A stretch of DNA of 64,000 nucleotides, from positions 1 through 64,000 of the forward strand of contig CAXBCP010000006.1 of the NCBI GenBank assembly GCA_963974055.1, in the 5' to 3' direction. Under the pieces are notes generated by a model. That model ran no database searches, had not been told where the DNA came from, and saw only the letters and a program-made list of their open reading frames with translations. Source of the DNA: CAXBCP01 sp963974055 (GTDB lineage: Bacteria; Pseudomonadota; Alphaproteobacteria; MPNO01; UBA830). Positions 26,311 to 34,903 of this stretch are shown here, piece after piece (the stretch's first letter is position 1; each line of letters starts with the position of its first letter). Made by a program: the position numbers and the translations under genes.

Positions 26311-27161
26311 TTGCAGCGGCCGGCGGCCGGTCGATGGAAAGTTCGATTTCCCGTATTCGCATCGTGACCGTTATCGCGGCCGTCGCATTGTGGGAAGTTA
26401 TCGCAACTCTCGGGTCGGTCGGTATCTTGTACAACGACGTGGTGCCGCATATCTGGAACATCGTGATCGCGATTGCCGAGGAACTGATCTCTGCCGGCTT
26501 CTACCAGGATCTCGGGATTACATTCGCCGAGCACATTGTCGGTTTCATCGTCGGCTCGTTTCTTGCCATTCTCGTCGGTATCTGGATGGGCACGAGCCCG
26601 CTCGTCCGCGGCGCGCTTGAGCCTTACCTGAACGCCATCGGGTCCACCCCGAAGATCATTTTCCTGCCGATCCTGTTTCTGATGTTCGGAACGGGGATCG
26701 AATCCAAGATGGCGAAGGGGGCCTTGTCTGCGTTTTTCCCGGTCGTGTTCACCACCGCGCTCGGAATGTCGCTGATTAACCCGGTGCTGATCCGGGTCGG
26801 CAGAACATTCAACCTCAACAAATGGCAGATGATCACAAAGATCTATATGCCTGCGATGGTGAATCCGGTGATTACCGGATTGCGCCTGGCGATGGCGATC
26901 ACCGTCATCGGGGTTCTGGTCGCGGAGCTGAAATTCGCGGATGGCGGGCTCGGCTACCGGCTCGGAATTTTCTATGAACAATTCAGGATCGCATCGATGT
27001 ACGCGATCATCCTGATTATTTTCGCACTGGCCGCCGGCGCCAATGTGGGAATGACCGTACTGCAGGACCGGGTAAACCGCCATATGGCGCCCACCACTTC
27101 GAAGGGCAAAAAAGCCGGGGCAACCGCGTCCGGCGGGCTCGGCGTCGTCACACCAAATTAA
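26292..27161 (+). CDS. ABC transporter permease, NitT/TauT family, second
   Basis: A 289-residue permease with a cytoplasmic N-terminus and about six helices. The ATPase-contact loop is VGRTFNLNKWQMITKIYMPA. Together with the preceding permease it makes the membrane channel of the importer. The last 20 residues are a Thr/Gly-rich cytoplasmic tail without clear role. A 28-base gap leads to the Rieske ferredoxin gene. Confidence 0.88.
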   Translation: MASTSVIAAAGGRSMESSISRIRIVTVIAAVALWEVIATLGSVGILYNDVVPHIWNIVIAIAEELISAGFYQDLGITFAEHIVGFIVGSFLAILVGIWMGTSPLVRGALEPYLNAIGSTPKIIFLPILFLMFGTGIESKMAKGALSAFFPVVFTTALGMSLINPVLIRVGRTFNLNKWQMITKIYMPAMVNPVITGLRLAMAITVIGVLVAELKFADGGLGYRLGIFYEQFRIASMYAIILIIFALAAGANVGMTVLQDRVNRHMAPTTSKGKKAGATASGGLGVVTPN

Positions 27162-27189
27162 TGTATCGCCAAAGGGGATAATAAGAGAA

Positions 27190-27558
27190 ATGGCCAAGGA
27201 ACTATTCGTATCCAAGTCGGATGATTTAGCGGACGGAGATCGCAAGATCGTGCCGAACGGCAATTACGAAATCGGCGTCTACCGGGTGAACGGCAATCTG
27301 TTCGCTTATCAGAATGTCTGCCCGCATCAGGGCGGCCCGGCCTGCGAAGGCCTGTTGATGGCGAAGGTCGAGGAAATCATTGCCGAGGACAAAACCTATC
27401 AGGGCATGACGTTCAACCACGACGAAATGCACATCGTCTGTCCGTGGCACGGCTGGGAATTCGATCTGGAAACCGGCGATATGGTCGCCGACCGGAAGTT
27501 CCGGCTGAAGAAATACGAAGTTCTTGAAAAGGACGACGGAATTTATGTCACCCTCTGA
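27190..27558 (+). CDS. Rieske [2Fe-2S] ferredoxin with long inter-ligand loop
   Basis: A 122-residue soluble Rieske protein. Cluster ligands are Cys44/His46 (VCPHQGGPAC) and Cys84/His87 (IVCPWHGWEFD). The loop between the two pairs is 37 residues, about twice that of standard Rieske ferredoxins (15-17). It would carry electrons to an oxygenase or reductase; the nearest oxygenase candidate on this strand is the VanA-like gene at 31470. Its end overlaps the next gene by 14 bases. Confidence 0.85.
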   Translation: MAKELFVSKSDDLADGDRKIVPNGNYEIGVYRVNGNLFAYQNVCPHQGGPACEGLLMAKVEEIIAEDKTYQGMTFNHDEMHIVCPWHGWEFDLETGDMVADRKFRLKKYEVLEKDDGIYVTL

Positions 27559-27928
27559 CGACGACATAACCGACGAAGACATCGCCAACTCGCCGTTTCA
27601 CGGTAAGGCGACGGCCCGCATCGCACAGGAAAGCGGCGACCCGCTGGCCAATGTCGATGTCGAGACCGAAAAGCTGAAAGAACTGGCCCGGAAGATTCTC
27701 GACCTTCCGGACGGCGAAACCCTGACCACCGAAATGGTTCAGGAAGGGCTTTCGTCGCTGACCCGTCTCTACACCGTCCGCTTTCAGGAAGGCGAACGGT
27801 GGGACCCGTTCGTTAACGGGCGCGGTATGCCGGTGACATCGGTCATGATTATGTCGACCGCCATGTTGCAGGCGGTGAATATCGAATTGTTCGAATTGGG
27901 AATGTGGCAGGCCTGGTCAGGCGGCTGA
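27545..27928 (+). CDS. Small conserved-looking protein of unknown function
   Basis: A 127-residue acidic soluble protein that I do not recognise. It opens with a charged MSPSDDDITDEDI, has a helical central part (LKELARKILDLPDGE, TTEMVQEGLSSLTRLY) and ends in a Met- and Trp-rich stretch (MIMSTAMLQAVNIELFELGM). No cysteine pair, signal peptide or membrane segment is seen. The ATG overlaps the end of the Rieske gene by 14 bases and the stop is 25 bases before the amidohydrolase. Tight coupling suggests it works with the Rieske protein or the hydrolase. Confidence 0.75.
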   Translation: MSPSDDDITDEDIANSPFHGKATARIAQESGDPLANVDVETEKLKELARKILDLPDGETLTTEMVQEGLSSLTRLYTVRFQEGERWDPFVNGRGMPVTSVMIMSTAMLQAVNIELFELGMWQAWSGG

Positions 27929-27953
27929 TCCCGTTTACGGAAGGAGGGGCGAA

Positions 27954-29183
27954 ATGGAAATCCCCACAGACCATCTCAATAAAATGTCCGTTGAGGAGTT
28001 CGATACGTCGAAACTCCTGATTAACGCGGCGCGCCAGCGCGACCAGCGTAATTTTCAGGACAAACTGATTATCGACGTCGATTGCCATCACTACGAAAAC
28101 GAGTCGATGAAGGACATCGTCGAGTTCATCGACGATCCGGTGCTGCGCCGGACCGGGCAGGTCTATTCGGGCTCCGGTACGGGCGCGAACAGCCCGTTCA
28201 TGATGGGCAGCCCGGGCTCGCAGGACGTCGCCGGCCGCGTGACGCGTTACCCGCTTCGCAAGATGGACCAGACACCGGAAGACGGTAAACACCGTGACAT
28301 TCATCTGTCGCTCAAGTGGATGGACGCCATGGGCGTCGATTACGTGATGATGTTCCCGACGCCGATGCTGCTGCTCGGTCTGCACCCGGTACCGGAATAC
28401 GAGGTCGCGATGGCGCGCGCCTATAACCGCTGGCTGACGGAAAAGATCCTGCAGGAGGAAAAACGCCTCAAGACGATGCTGTATCTGCCGTTCAACGATC
28501 CGGAAGCGACCTACAAGATGGTCCAGGATTTCGGCGATCGCGAAGGCGTCTGCGGCTTCATGGTGGTGTCGACACGCTACAAGCCGGTCTACGACAACGC
28601 CTATATGAAAACCTATGCGCTGATCGAGGAAATGGGCAAGCCGTTGGCGTTCCACGGTTCCTACAGCTGGAACGACCAGCTGTTGGGCAATACCAACCGC
28701 TTCCTCGTGACCCATGCGCTGGGCTTCACCGTCTTCAACGCGGTCCATATGTGCAACTGGGTCGTCAACGGCCTGCCGGAACGGTTCCCCAAGCTCGACG
28801 TGATGTGGATCGAATCCGGTCTCGCCTGGGTGCCGTGGCTGATGCAGCGTCTCGATAACGATTACCGCATGCGGTCGTCCGAAGCGCCGTTGCTGAAGCG
28901 TCTGCCGAGCGAATACATGGGCGAGATGTTCTATTCTTCGCAACCCATGGAAATGCCGCACAATCTCGACATTCTTGAAATGACCTTCAAGATGATCAAT
29001 GCCGAGACGCAATTGTGCTGGTGTTCGGATTATCCCCACTGGGACATGGACGTGCCGAGCGTGATCTACGATCTGCCGTTCCTCAGTGAAAAGGCGAAAC
29101 TGAACATCCTCGGCGAAAACGCCCGCAAGCTCTACAACATGGACGTTTCCGACCGGTACCCGAACTACAAGCCGCCGGTTTAG
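27954..29183 (+). CDS. Amidohydrolase family protein, paralogue of 8000-9241
   Basis: A 409-residue amidohydrolase-2 protein collinear with the one at 8000. It shares the start SVEEFDTSKLLINAARQRDQ, the metal region VDCHHYENESM, FHGSYSWND and the catalytic-Asp block CSDYPHWDMDVPS. Position-specific changes (Cys for Ala in VDCHHYE, Gly-Ser for Ser-Gly after FH) suggest altered chemistry or substrate. GGAAGGAGGGG before the ATG is a very strong ribosome-binding site. It is the third gene of a tight Rieske-unknown-hydrolase unit. Confidence 0.82.
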   Translation: MEIPTDHLNKMSVEEFDTSKLLINAARQRDQRNFQDKLIIDVDCHHYENESMKDIVEFIDDPVLRRTGQVYSGSGTGANSPFMMGSPGSQDVAGRVTRYPLRKMDQTPEDGKHRDIHLSLKWMDAMGVDYVMMFPTPMLLLGLHPVPEYEVAMARAYNRWLTEKILQEEKRLKTMLYLPFNDPEATYKMVQDFGDREGVCGFMVVSTRYKPVYDNAYMKTYALIEEMGKPLAFHGSYSWNDQLLGNTNRFLVTHALGFTVFNAVHMCNWVVNGLPERFPKLDVMWIESGLAWVPWLMQRLDNDYRMRSSEAPLLKRLPSEYMGEMFYSSQPMEMPHNLDILEMTFKMINAETQLCWCSDYPHWDMDVPSVIYDLPFLSEKAKLNILGENARKLYNMDVSDRYPNYKPPV

Positions 29184-29207
29184 GCACCGCCAGCGCGGTA
29201 ATTGCGA

Positions 29208-29236
29208 CTTCGGCGCCTTTCACACAGGCGCCGAAG
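29208..29236 (+). other. Strong hairpin after the 27.9-kb amidohydrolase
   Basis: CTTCGGCGCCT (29208-29218) pairs perfectly with AGGCGCCGAAG (29226-29236) over a seven-base loop. No T-run follows, so it may be a factor-dependent terminator, an attenuating structure or an mRNA-stabilising end. It divides the island from the PrpD-like gene downstream. Confidence 0.6.
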
Positions 29237-29274
29237 GACCGCATCAGGCGGCACCGGACCGTGAGGCAGCATCG

Positions 29275-30594
29275 ATGAACACCGACCCCCGGCAGATACG
29301 CGATCCGCAGTTCGACGGGACCCTGACCGAAGGGCTGGTTTCGCTTATCCGCAACAAGCCGGTGGAACAGGCCGACCTCGATGCGATGGCGCTGTTCACC
29401 CTCGACGGCATCGCGAACATGCTGGCCGGCCGGCGTTCAGTTCCGGGCGAAAAGCTGCTTTCCTACCTGAAGGGAAAGGAGGGCGATACCGGCCGCCGGG
29501 CGCTGGTGTTGGGCGGCCTTACCCATATTCTCGAAGTCGACGACCTGCACAAGGCATCCGTAGTGCACCCGGCCTGCGTCACTATACCGGCGGCGCTTGC
29601 CCTCGCGGGGGACGATATGCCGTCGGGCGCGGATTTCCTCAAAGCGGTCCTGTACGGGTTCGAAGCCTGCACCCGCGTCGGCATGTCGGTCGGCAAGGCG
29701 CATTACAAAATCTGGCACAACACGGCGACCTGCGGCACGTTCGGCGGGGCGATGACGGCCGCGACGTTGCTCGGCCTGACCGACGAACAGACGGTCCACG
29801 CGCTCGGCAACGCCGGCACGCAATCGGCCGGGCTGTGGGAGTTTCTGAATACGGGCGCGATGAGCAAGCATCTCCATGCCGGGCGCGGCGCCGAAGCCGG
29901 CATCGTCGCCGCCGAACTGGCGAAGCTCGGTTTCACCGGCCCGCCAGCCATCCTCGAAGGGCCGCAGGGGCTGTATGCCGGCGCCTGTCCCGATCCCGAC
30001 CCGGACGCGGTGCTGCGCGATCCGGATGCGCCGTGGCAGGTGCATCTGACGTCGATAAAACCCTGGCCGTCCTGCCGTCATACGCACCCTGTCATCGATG
30101 CAGCGCTGGAACTGTCCGGCAGGGTCGACGTGAAGGACATCGAGAGCATCGATGTTGCGGTCTATCAGGCCTCTATCGACGTGTGCGACCGGCCGGAGCC
30201 GGAAAGCGAATACGAGGCCAAGTTCTCGGTGCAGCACTGCGTCGCGATCAGTCTGATGGACGGCAAATGCGTTTTTGCTTCGTTCGATGCGCCTGCGCGC
30301 GAACGCGCTGCCGAATTGCGCCGGACCATCAATGTTCATGCGGGCGAAACCTACAGCAACGCCTATCCGAAGGACTGGGGCGGCGAAGTTACGGTGAACC
30401 TGAAAGACGGCGCATCGGTCGCCGCGGCGCGCAACGCCTGCAAGGGCGATCCCGAACTGGCGCTGACCCGCGACGAGATGATCGCCAAGGCGCAGGAATT
30501 GCTGTCCTTCGCGGCGGTGAACGACGCCGATGCCATCGTGGACGGGGTCCTCGGCATGGCGAATGGCGGGCCGGTTCCCGAAATCAAGCTCTAG
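29275..30594 (+). CDS. MmgE/PrpD family protein
   Basis: A 439-residue protein of the MmgE/PrpD superfamily, whose members dehydrate or isomerise tricarboxylates such as 2-methylcitrate. It carries the helical-domain features HILEVDDLHKASVVHPACV, AGTQSAGLWEFLNTGAMSKH and the His/Asp-containing IKPWPSCRHTHPVIDAAL. It is clearly different from the longer prpD at 35057, so it is not the canonical 2-methylcitrate dehydratase. It is paired with an isocitrate lyase/PEP mutase homologue 11 bases downstream, hinting at a dehydratase-lyase pair for another acid. Confidence 0.82.
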   Translation: MNTDPRQIRDPQFDGTLTEGLVSLIRNKPVEQADLDAMALFTLDGIANMLAGRRSVPGEKLLSYLKGKEGDTGRRALVLGGLTHILEVDDLHKASVVHPACVTIPAALALAGDDMPSGADFLKAVLYGFEACTRVGMSVGKAHYKIWHNTATCGTFGGAMTAATLLGLTDEQTVHALGNAGTQSAGLWEFLNTGAMSKHLHAGRGAEAGIVAAELAKLGFTGPPAILEGPQGLYAGACPDPDPDAVLRDPDAPWQVHLTSIKPWPSCRHTHPVIDAALELSGRVDVKDIESIDVAVYQASIDVCDRPEPESEYEAKFSVQHCVAISLMDGKCVFASFDAPARERAAELRRTINVHAGETYSNAYPKDWGGEVTVNLKDGASVAAARNACKGDPELALTRDEMIAKAQELLSFAAVNDADAIVDGVLGMANGGPVPEIKL

Positions 30595-30605
30595 GGAATA
30601 AAATT

Positions 30606-31436
30606 ATGGATAAATCGAACCTGATTGCGAAAGCGGAAAAACTCCAGGCATTGATCGATGCGGACGAAACGCTTGTCCTGCCGAATGTCTGGGATGTCGC
30701 GGGCGCGCGGATCGTGACGGAAGCCGGGTATCCGGTCATCGCGACGTCGAGCGCCGGGGTGGCCTGGTCTTTCGGCTATCCCGACGGCGAAAACATCAGC
30801 CGCGACGACATGCTGTTCATGGTCGGCCTGATCGCCCGCGCGGTCGACGCACCCGTCACCGCCGATATGGAAGCCGGATACGGCGAAAGCGCAGATTCCG
30901 TTGCGGCAACCGTGACGGCGACCCTGGAAGCGGGGGCGGTGGGCGCCAATATAGAAGACAGTTCGTCCCAGGCGGCGGGCCATCCGCTGCTGGATTACGA
31001 CCTGTCGGTGGCGCGCATCCGGGCGGCGAAAGCGGCATCGGACGCTTCCGGGGTGCCTTTTGTCATCAATGCCCGGTCTGACGGTTTTTTCGGCGGCGCC
31101 ACCGACGCGGTGTTCAATGAGACCGTGCGCCGTTGCAACGCCTACCTGCAGGAAGGGGCGGGATGCGTATTCGTGCCCTTCGTGCGCGACCGCGACACCA
31201 TGGAAAAACTCCTCGCGGCCATCGACGGCCCGGTCAATTTCCTCGCCAACCCGGCATCGCCGGACCTGAGCGCGATGCAGGAAATGGGCGTGGCGCGGGT
31301 GAGCATCGGCGGGCTGTTCTCGCTGATGACCTACACGCATGTCCGCAATGCCTGCTTTGAGCTGCGGGACCGGGGCACGCTGAACTGGGCGAAAGACACC
31401 ATTATCCACCCGGAGATGAACAAGCTGGTGGGGTAG
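30606..31436 (+). CDS. Isocitrate lyase/PEP mutase superfamily protein
   Basis: A 276-residue barrel enzyme with the family start VLPNVWDVAGARIVTEAGYP, Mg-binding TADMEAGYGES and GANIEDSSSQAA. The Lys-Arg-Cys-Gly-His motif of isocitrate and 2-methylisocitrate lyases is missing (it reads SSSQAAGHPLL). Function is therefore closer to oxaloacetate decarboxylase-, PEP mutase- or carboxyphosphonoenolpyruvate-type members. The ATG at 30606 is chosen because family similarity begins there; the same frame is open far upstream through the PrpD-like gene, which is a shadow. Confidence 0.8.
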   Translation: MDKSNLIAKAEKLQALIDADETLVLPNVWDVAGARIVTEAGYPVIATSSAGVAWSFGYPDGENISRDDMLFMVGLIARAVDAPVTADMEAGYGESADSVAATVTATLEAGAVGANIEDSSSQAAGHPLLDYDLSVARIRAAKAASDASGVPFVINARSDGFFGGATDAVFNETVRRCNAYLQEGAGCVFVPFVRDRDTMEKLLAAIDGPVNFLANPASPDLSAMQEMGVARVSIGGLFSLMTYTHVRNACFELRDRGTLNWAKDTIIHPEMNKLVG

Positions 31437-31469
31437 GGGCCAGCGACACCGACGGAAAGGACACGGCCG

Positions 31470-32516
31470 ATGTTTATTCGAAACAGGTGGTACGCGGCAG
31501 CCTGGGGAACGGAACTGGAGACCGAGGCCGAACAGGCGCCGCTCGCGCGCCGTATCGCCGATGTCGATCTCGTGATTTTCCGCGGCGCCGACGGCGAGAT
31601 CGTGGCGCTGGAGGACAGGTGCTGTCACCGGAACCTGCCGCTTTCTCATGGCCGTATCGACGGTAACACTATCCGCTGCGGCTATCATGGCCTGCTGTTC
31701 GACAGGGACGGCAGATGCATCGAGGTGCCGGGGCAGTCGGCAATTCCGCCCGGGGCGGCGGTTGTGGCCTATCCGGCGGTCGAAAGATGGCAGTGGATCT
31801 GGCTCTGGCTCGGCGAGCCTGAATTGGCCGACCCCGATCTGATTCCGGAATACGATTTCATGGACAGTCCGGACTGGGCCTGCGCGCCGGGAAATGGCGG
31901 CAAGCCGCTGCCCATTGCCTGCCATTACGAATTGTCGAATGACAACCTTCTCGACCTGAGCCACGTCGTATATGTCCACCAGTCCTCGCTGGCGAGTGCG
32001 GGGTTGACGGATTTCCCCGTCGAGACCGAGCGGTTCGAAGACCGCGTGCAGATGACGCGCTGGGCCTACGGCATCGAACCGCCGCCCATTTTCGTTGAAT
32101 ATTGCGGCATTACCGATCCGGTCGACCGCTGGCAGTCGAGCGTCATCAGCTCGCCGGCGCATTGTATCGTCGATGTGGGTGTGCTCCCCGCCGGGGCCGG
32201 CCGCGCGGCACGCGGCAACGCGCCGGCGCCCAGCCTGCGCGTCGCAATATCGACGACGCCGGAGACGGAAAACTCGTCGCTGATGTTTTTCTGCCAGACG
32301 CGGAATTTCGAGATCGGAAACGAGGCCCTCACCAGAAAAATTCAGACCGATTTCCTGAACGTGTTTCTGGAGGACGTGTCGGTTCTGGAAGCGCAGCAGA
32401 GCGTGTACGATCGCCGCCCCGACGCGCCGACCGTCGATATCAACGTGGATTCGCCGACGATCGCCATGCGCGCCGTCAACCGCCGCCTGTTGGAGGCTGA
32501 GGGGGCGGGCGTTTAG
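31470..32516 (+). CDS. Rieske non-haem iron oxygenase, VanA-like
   Basis: A 348-residue oxygenase subunit like vanillate O-demethylase VanA. Rieske ligands are Cys51/His53 (RCCHRNLPLSHG) and Cys70/His73 (RCGYHGLLFD). The mononuclear iron site is Asp162-x2-His165-x4-His170 (NLLDLSHVVYVH). Such enzymes demethylate or hydroxylate aromatic ethers and acids and need a reductase, which is not encoded next to it; the Rieske ferredoxin at 27190 could serve. It is the last plus-strand gene of the island, facing the ThDP gene at 32543. Confidence 0.87.
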   Translation: MFIRNRWYAAAWGTELETEAEQAPLARRIADVDLVIFRGADGEIVALEDRCCHRNLPLSHGRIDGNTIRCGYHGLLFDRDGRCIEVPGQSAIPPGAAVVAYPAVERWQWIWLWLGEPELADPDLIPEYDFMDSPDWACAPGNGGKPLPIACHYELSNDNLLDLSHVVYVHQSSLASAGLTDFPVETERFEDRVQMTRWAYGIEPPPIFVEYCGITDPVDRWQSSVISSPAHCIVDVGVLPAGAGRAARGNAPAPSLRVAISTTPETENSSLMFFCQTRNFEIGNEALTRKIQTDFLNVFLEDVSVLEAQQSVYDRRPDAPTVDINVDSPTIAMRAVNRRLLEAEGAGV

Positions 32517-32542
32517 CTGCCGGGTGTTCCCCGGTAAATTCC

Positions 32543-34228
32543 CTACTTCGCCTTCAACGCCGTCGCCTGAATTGCTGAAAGCGTGTTCGTCGGCAGCACC
32601 GCATCGGGGTCGATTACCAGTTCGATCAGCGACGGACCGTCGACGGCGCGGCAGCGGTCGAAAGCGGCCTCGAAATCGGCGGTTTTCGTTACCGTTTCGC
32701 CGTGCGCGCCATAGGCGCGGGCGAGGGCGGCGAAATCCGGGTTGACGAGATCGGTGCCGGATTTGCGTTTCGGGTAATGGGTTTCCTGGTGCATCCGGAT
32801 CGTGCCGTACATGCCGTTATTCACGACAACGAAGATGACCTTCGCGCCCTGCTGCACGGCGGTGCCGATTTCCTGACCGTTCATCTGGAAACAGCCGTCG
32901 CCGCTGAACGACACGACGACCCGGTCGCGGTGGCGGATCGCGGCGGACACGCCTGACGGCACGCCGTAGCCCATGGCGCCGGATTGCGGCGCAAGCTGCG
33001 TGCCGTATTGCTTGTAGCGGAAGAACCGGTGAACCCAGACGGTGTAATTCCCGGCGCCGTTGGTGATGACGGCGTCATCGGGCAGGGTGTCGCTCAGCCA
33101 GCCGACAATTTCGGAATAGTTTACGTCGCCCGGCATGTCCGGCGGGGTCGAGAACGCCATGTAATCGGCATGCGCCGTGTCGGCTTCGCCCGCCCAGGTG
33201 CCTTTGACCGGCGCCATTGCCTTTGCGGCGGCGCAGAACTCCGCCATGCCCGAATTGATGCCGAGGTCGCACTGATAGACCTTGCCGAGCTCGTCGACGC
33301 CGGCACTGACATGGATGAAGGGCTGTTTCGGCTTCGGGAAGTCGAAATAGGTATAGCCGCCCGAGACGATCTCGCCGAGCTGCGGGCCGATCACGATCAG
33401 CAGGTCGGTATCGTCCAGCCGCTGTTTGAGCTTCGGATTGATGCCGAGGCCGACGACGCCGGCATAGTTCGGGTGACGGTTGTCGATCAGGTCCTGGCGG
33501 CGGAACGACACCGAAACCGGCAGGTCGTTCCGCTCCGCGAAGGCGGCGAGGTCGGCGCAGGCGGCCGGGGTCCAGCCGCCGCCGCCGGCGAGGACCAGGG
33601 GGGTCTTCGCGGCGGCCAGCATGTCGCGGAATACCGCCATGTCGGCGGCGCCGGGATTGGCCTGGGCGTTGCGATAGGGCTGGCCGTCCTCGGCGTCGGC
33701 GCGTTCGGTCTGCATGTCTTCGGGCAGGGCGAGGACCACGGGGCCGGGCCGGCCGGATGTCGCGACATGGAACGCGCGGCTGACCATTTCGGGCACGCGG
33801 GCGGGATTGTCGATCTGGGCGACCCATTTGGTCATCTCGCCGAACATGCGGCGGTAATCGACTTCCTGGAAGGCTTCGCGTTCGGTCATGTCACGGGCGA
33901 TCTGGCCGACAAACAGGATCAGGGGGGTCGAATCCTGGTGCGCCGTGTGAATGCCGACCGACGCATTGGTGGCGCCGGGGCCGCGCGTGACGAAGGCGAC
34001 GCCGGGTTTGCCGGTCATCTTGCCCCAGGCATCGGCCATGTTGGTGACGCCGCCTTCCTGGCGGCAGACCACCAGGTTGATCTGGTCCTGGACGTCGTGA
34101 AAGGCATCGAGGGCGGCGAGATAGCTCTCGCCCGGTACGCAGAACACGGTGTCCACGCCGTGCAGGCGCAGACAATCGACGAGGATCTGGCCGCCGGTCC
34201 GGAGATTGGAAGTGGTGCTGGCTGCCAT
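32543..34228 (-). CDS. Acetolactate synthase-like ThDP enzyme
   Basis: A 561-residue ThDP enzyme. Glu58 in CRQEGGVTNMADAWG is the cofactor-activating residue and FSGDGCFQMNGQE through VVVNNGMYGTIRMHQE is the ThDP/Mg site. Closely resembles catabolic ALS/oxalyl-CoA-decarboxylase-type enzymes; there is no small regulatory subunit gene. It is the third ThDP enzyme in the window and forms a two-gene unit with the cupin gene, which ends three bases before its ATG. Confidence 0.83.
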   Translation of the reverse strand: MAASTTSNLRTGGQILVDCLRLHGVDTVFCVPGESYLAALDAFHDVQDQINLVVCRQEGGVTNMADAWGKMTGKPGVAFVTRGPGATNASVGIHTAHQDSTPLILFVGQIARDMTEREAFQEVDYRRMFGEMTKWVAQIDNPARVPEMVSRAFHVATSGRPGPVVLALPEDMQTERADAEDGQPYRNAQANPGAADMAVFRDMLAAAKTPLVLAGGGGWTPAACADLAAFAERNDLPVSVSFRRQDLIDNRHPNYAGVVGLGINPKLKQRLDDTDLLIVIGPQLGEIVSGGYTYFDFPKPKQPFIHVSAGVDELGKVYQCDLGINSGMAEFCAAAKAMAPVKGTWAGEADTAHADYMAFSTPPDMPGDVNYSEIVGWLSDTLPDDAVITNGAGNYTVWVHRFFRYKQYGTQLAPQSGAMGYGVPSGVSAAIRHRDRVVVSFSGDGCFQMNGQEIGTAVQQGAKVIFVVVNNGMYGTIRMHQETHYPKRKSGTDLVNPDFAALARAYGAHGETVTKTADFEAAFDRCRAVDGPSLIELVIDPDAVLPTNTLSAIQATALKAK

Positions 34229-34231
34229 GAT

Positions 34232-34903
34232 CTATATCTCGATAAATTCGTCCAGGAATATCGTGTATTTCTGGCGCTTGGGTTTGTCCTTGTCTTCGTC
34301 GTGCACATAGGAAATCGAGGATTTCCCCTTGAGCGCGCGGGGCAGGATCATCACGCGCGAGAAATTGCCGGGCTTGTCCGCCGGGGCATAGGCCAGTACC
34401 GGCACGGGGCCGGCTTCGAACCATGCCTCGCCGGCGGCGACCGTGTGCGTCTCGCCCCCGGTTTCGACCTTGAAACCGCCTTCGAGTAGGCAGCGGATAC
34501 CGGGACCCTGATGGACATGGGTATAGGCGATGCCGCTGGGCGGGATATCGACGCGGTCGCAGCGCCACAGGTAGCCGTCGCCCGGTTCCAGGTCGACATC
34601 GGCCGACAGTTTGTGGGTGGAGGCAACGCCGTCGCCGGCGGCCAGCCCGTTATCGTCCGGCGTACCGGCGGGGACGAGCTCGTAGCGCAGCAGGCGCGCG
34701 CCGTCGGCACCGGCGGTAATGGAAATATCGTCGGTCGAAAACCAGGCCGAATTGGCGTTCAGCGTCGCACTGCCGCTTCCGTCGCGGACCGTCGCCATGC
34801 CGCCGGCGACGTAAATGCCGCGGTTGCCGCCCGGCAGGGGCGCCGCGAGGGATGCTTTTTCCGTCAGAACGTCGGTGTAAAGTCGCAGGATATAACCCGC
34901 CAT
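34232..34903 (-). CDS. Cupin-fold protein (probable bicupin)
   Basis: A 223-residue soluble protein with a cupin-like region around residues 120-190: AYTHVHQGPGIRCLLEGGFK holds the His-x-His of cupin motif 1, and AAGEAWFEAGPVPVLAY the second block. An N-terminal half with similar beta-rich content suggests two domains. Function unknown; it may be a metal-dependent isomerase/dioxygenase or a sensor of the product of the adjacent ThDP enzyme. AGGGAGGAT precedes the ATG. It is divergent from prpD (154-base gap). Confidence 0.65.
   Translation of the reverse strand: MAGYILRLYTDVLTEKASLAAPLPGGNRGIYVAGGMATVRDGSGSATLNANSAWFSTDDISITAGADGARLLRYELVPAGTPDDNGLAAGDGVASTHKLSADVDLEPGDGYLWRCDRVDIPPSGIAYTHVHQGPGIRCLLEGGFKVETGGETHTVAAGEAWFEAGPVPVLAYAPADKPGNFSRVMILPRALKGKSSISYVHDEDKDKPKRQKYTIFLDEFIEI

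Noticed and set aside
29835..31436. 533-codon frame that would fuse an Arg-rich region to the isocitrate-lyase-fold protein
   Set aside because: The first part is out of frame with the well-supported PrpD-like gene. Family similarity begins only at the ATG at 30606.
32984..34489. 501-codon plus-strand frame antisense to the ThDP and cupin genes
   Set aside because: Low-complexity Gly/Ala/Asp translation without motifs; the minus-strand genes have full cofactor motifs.
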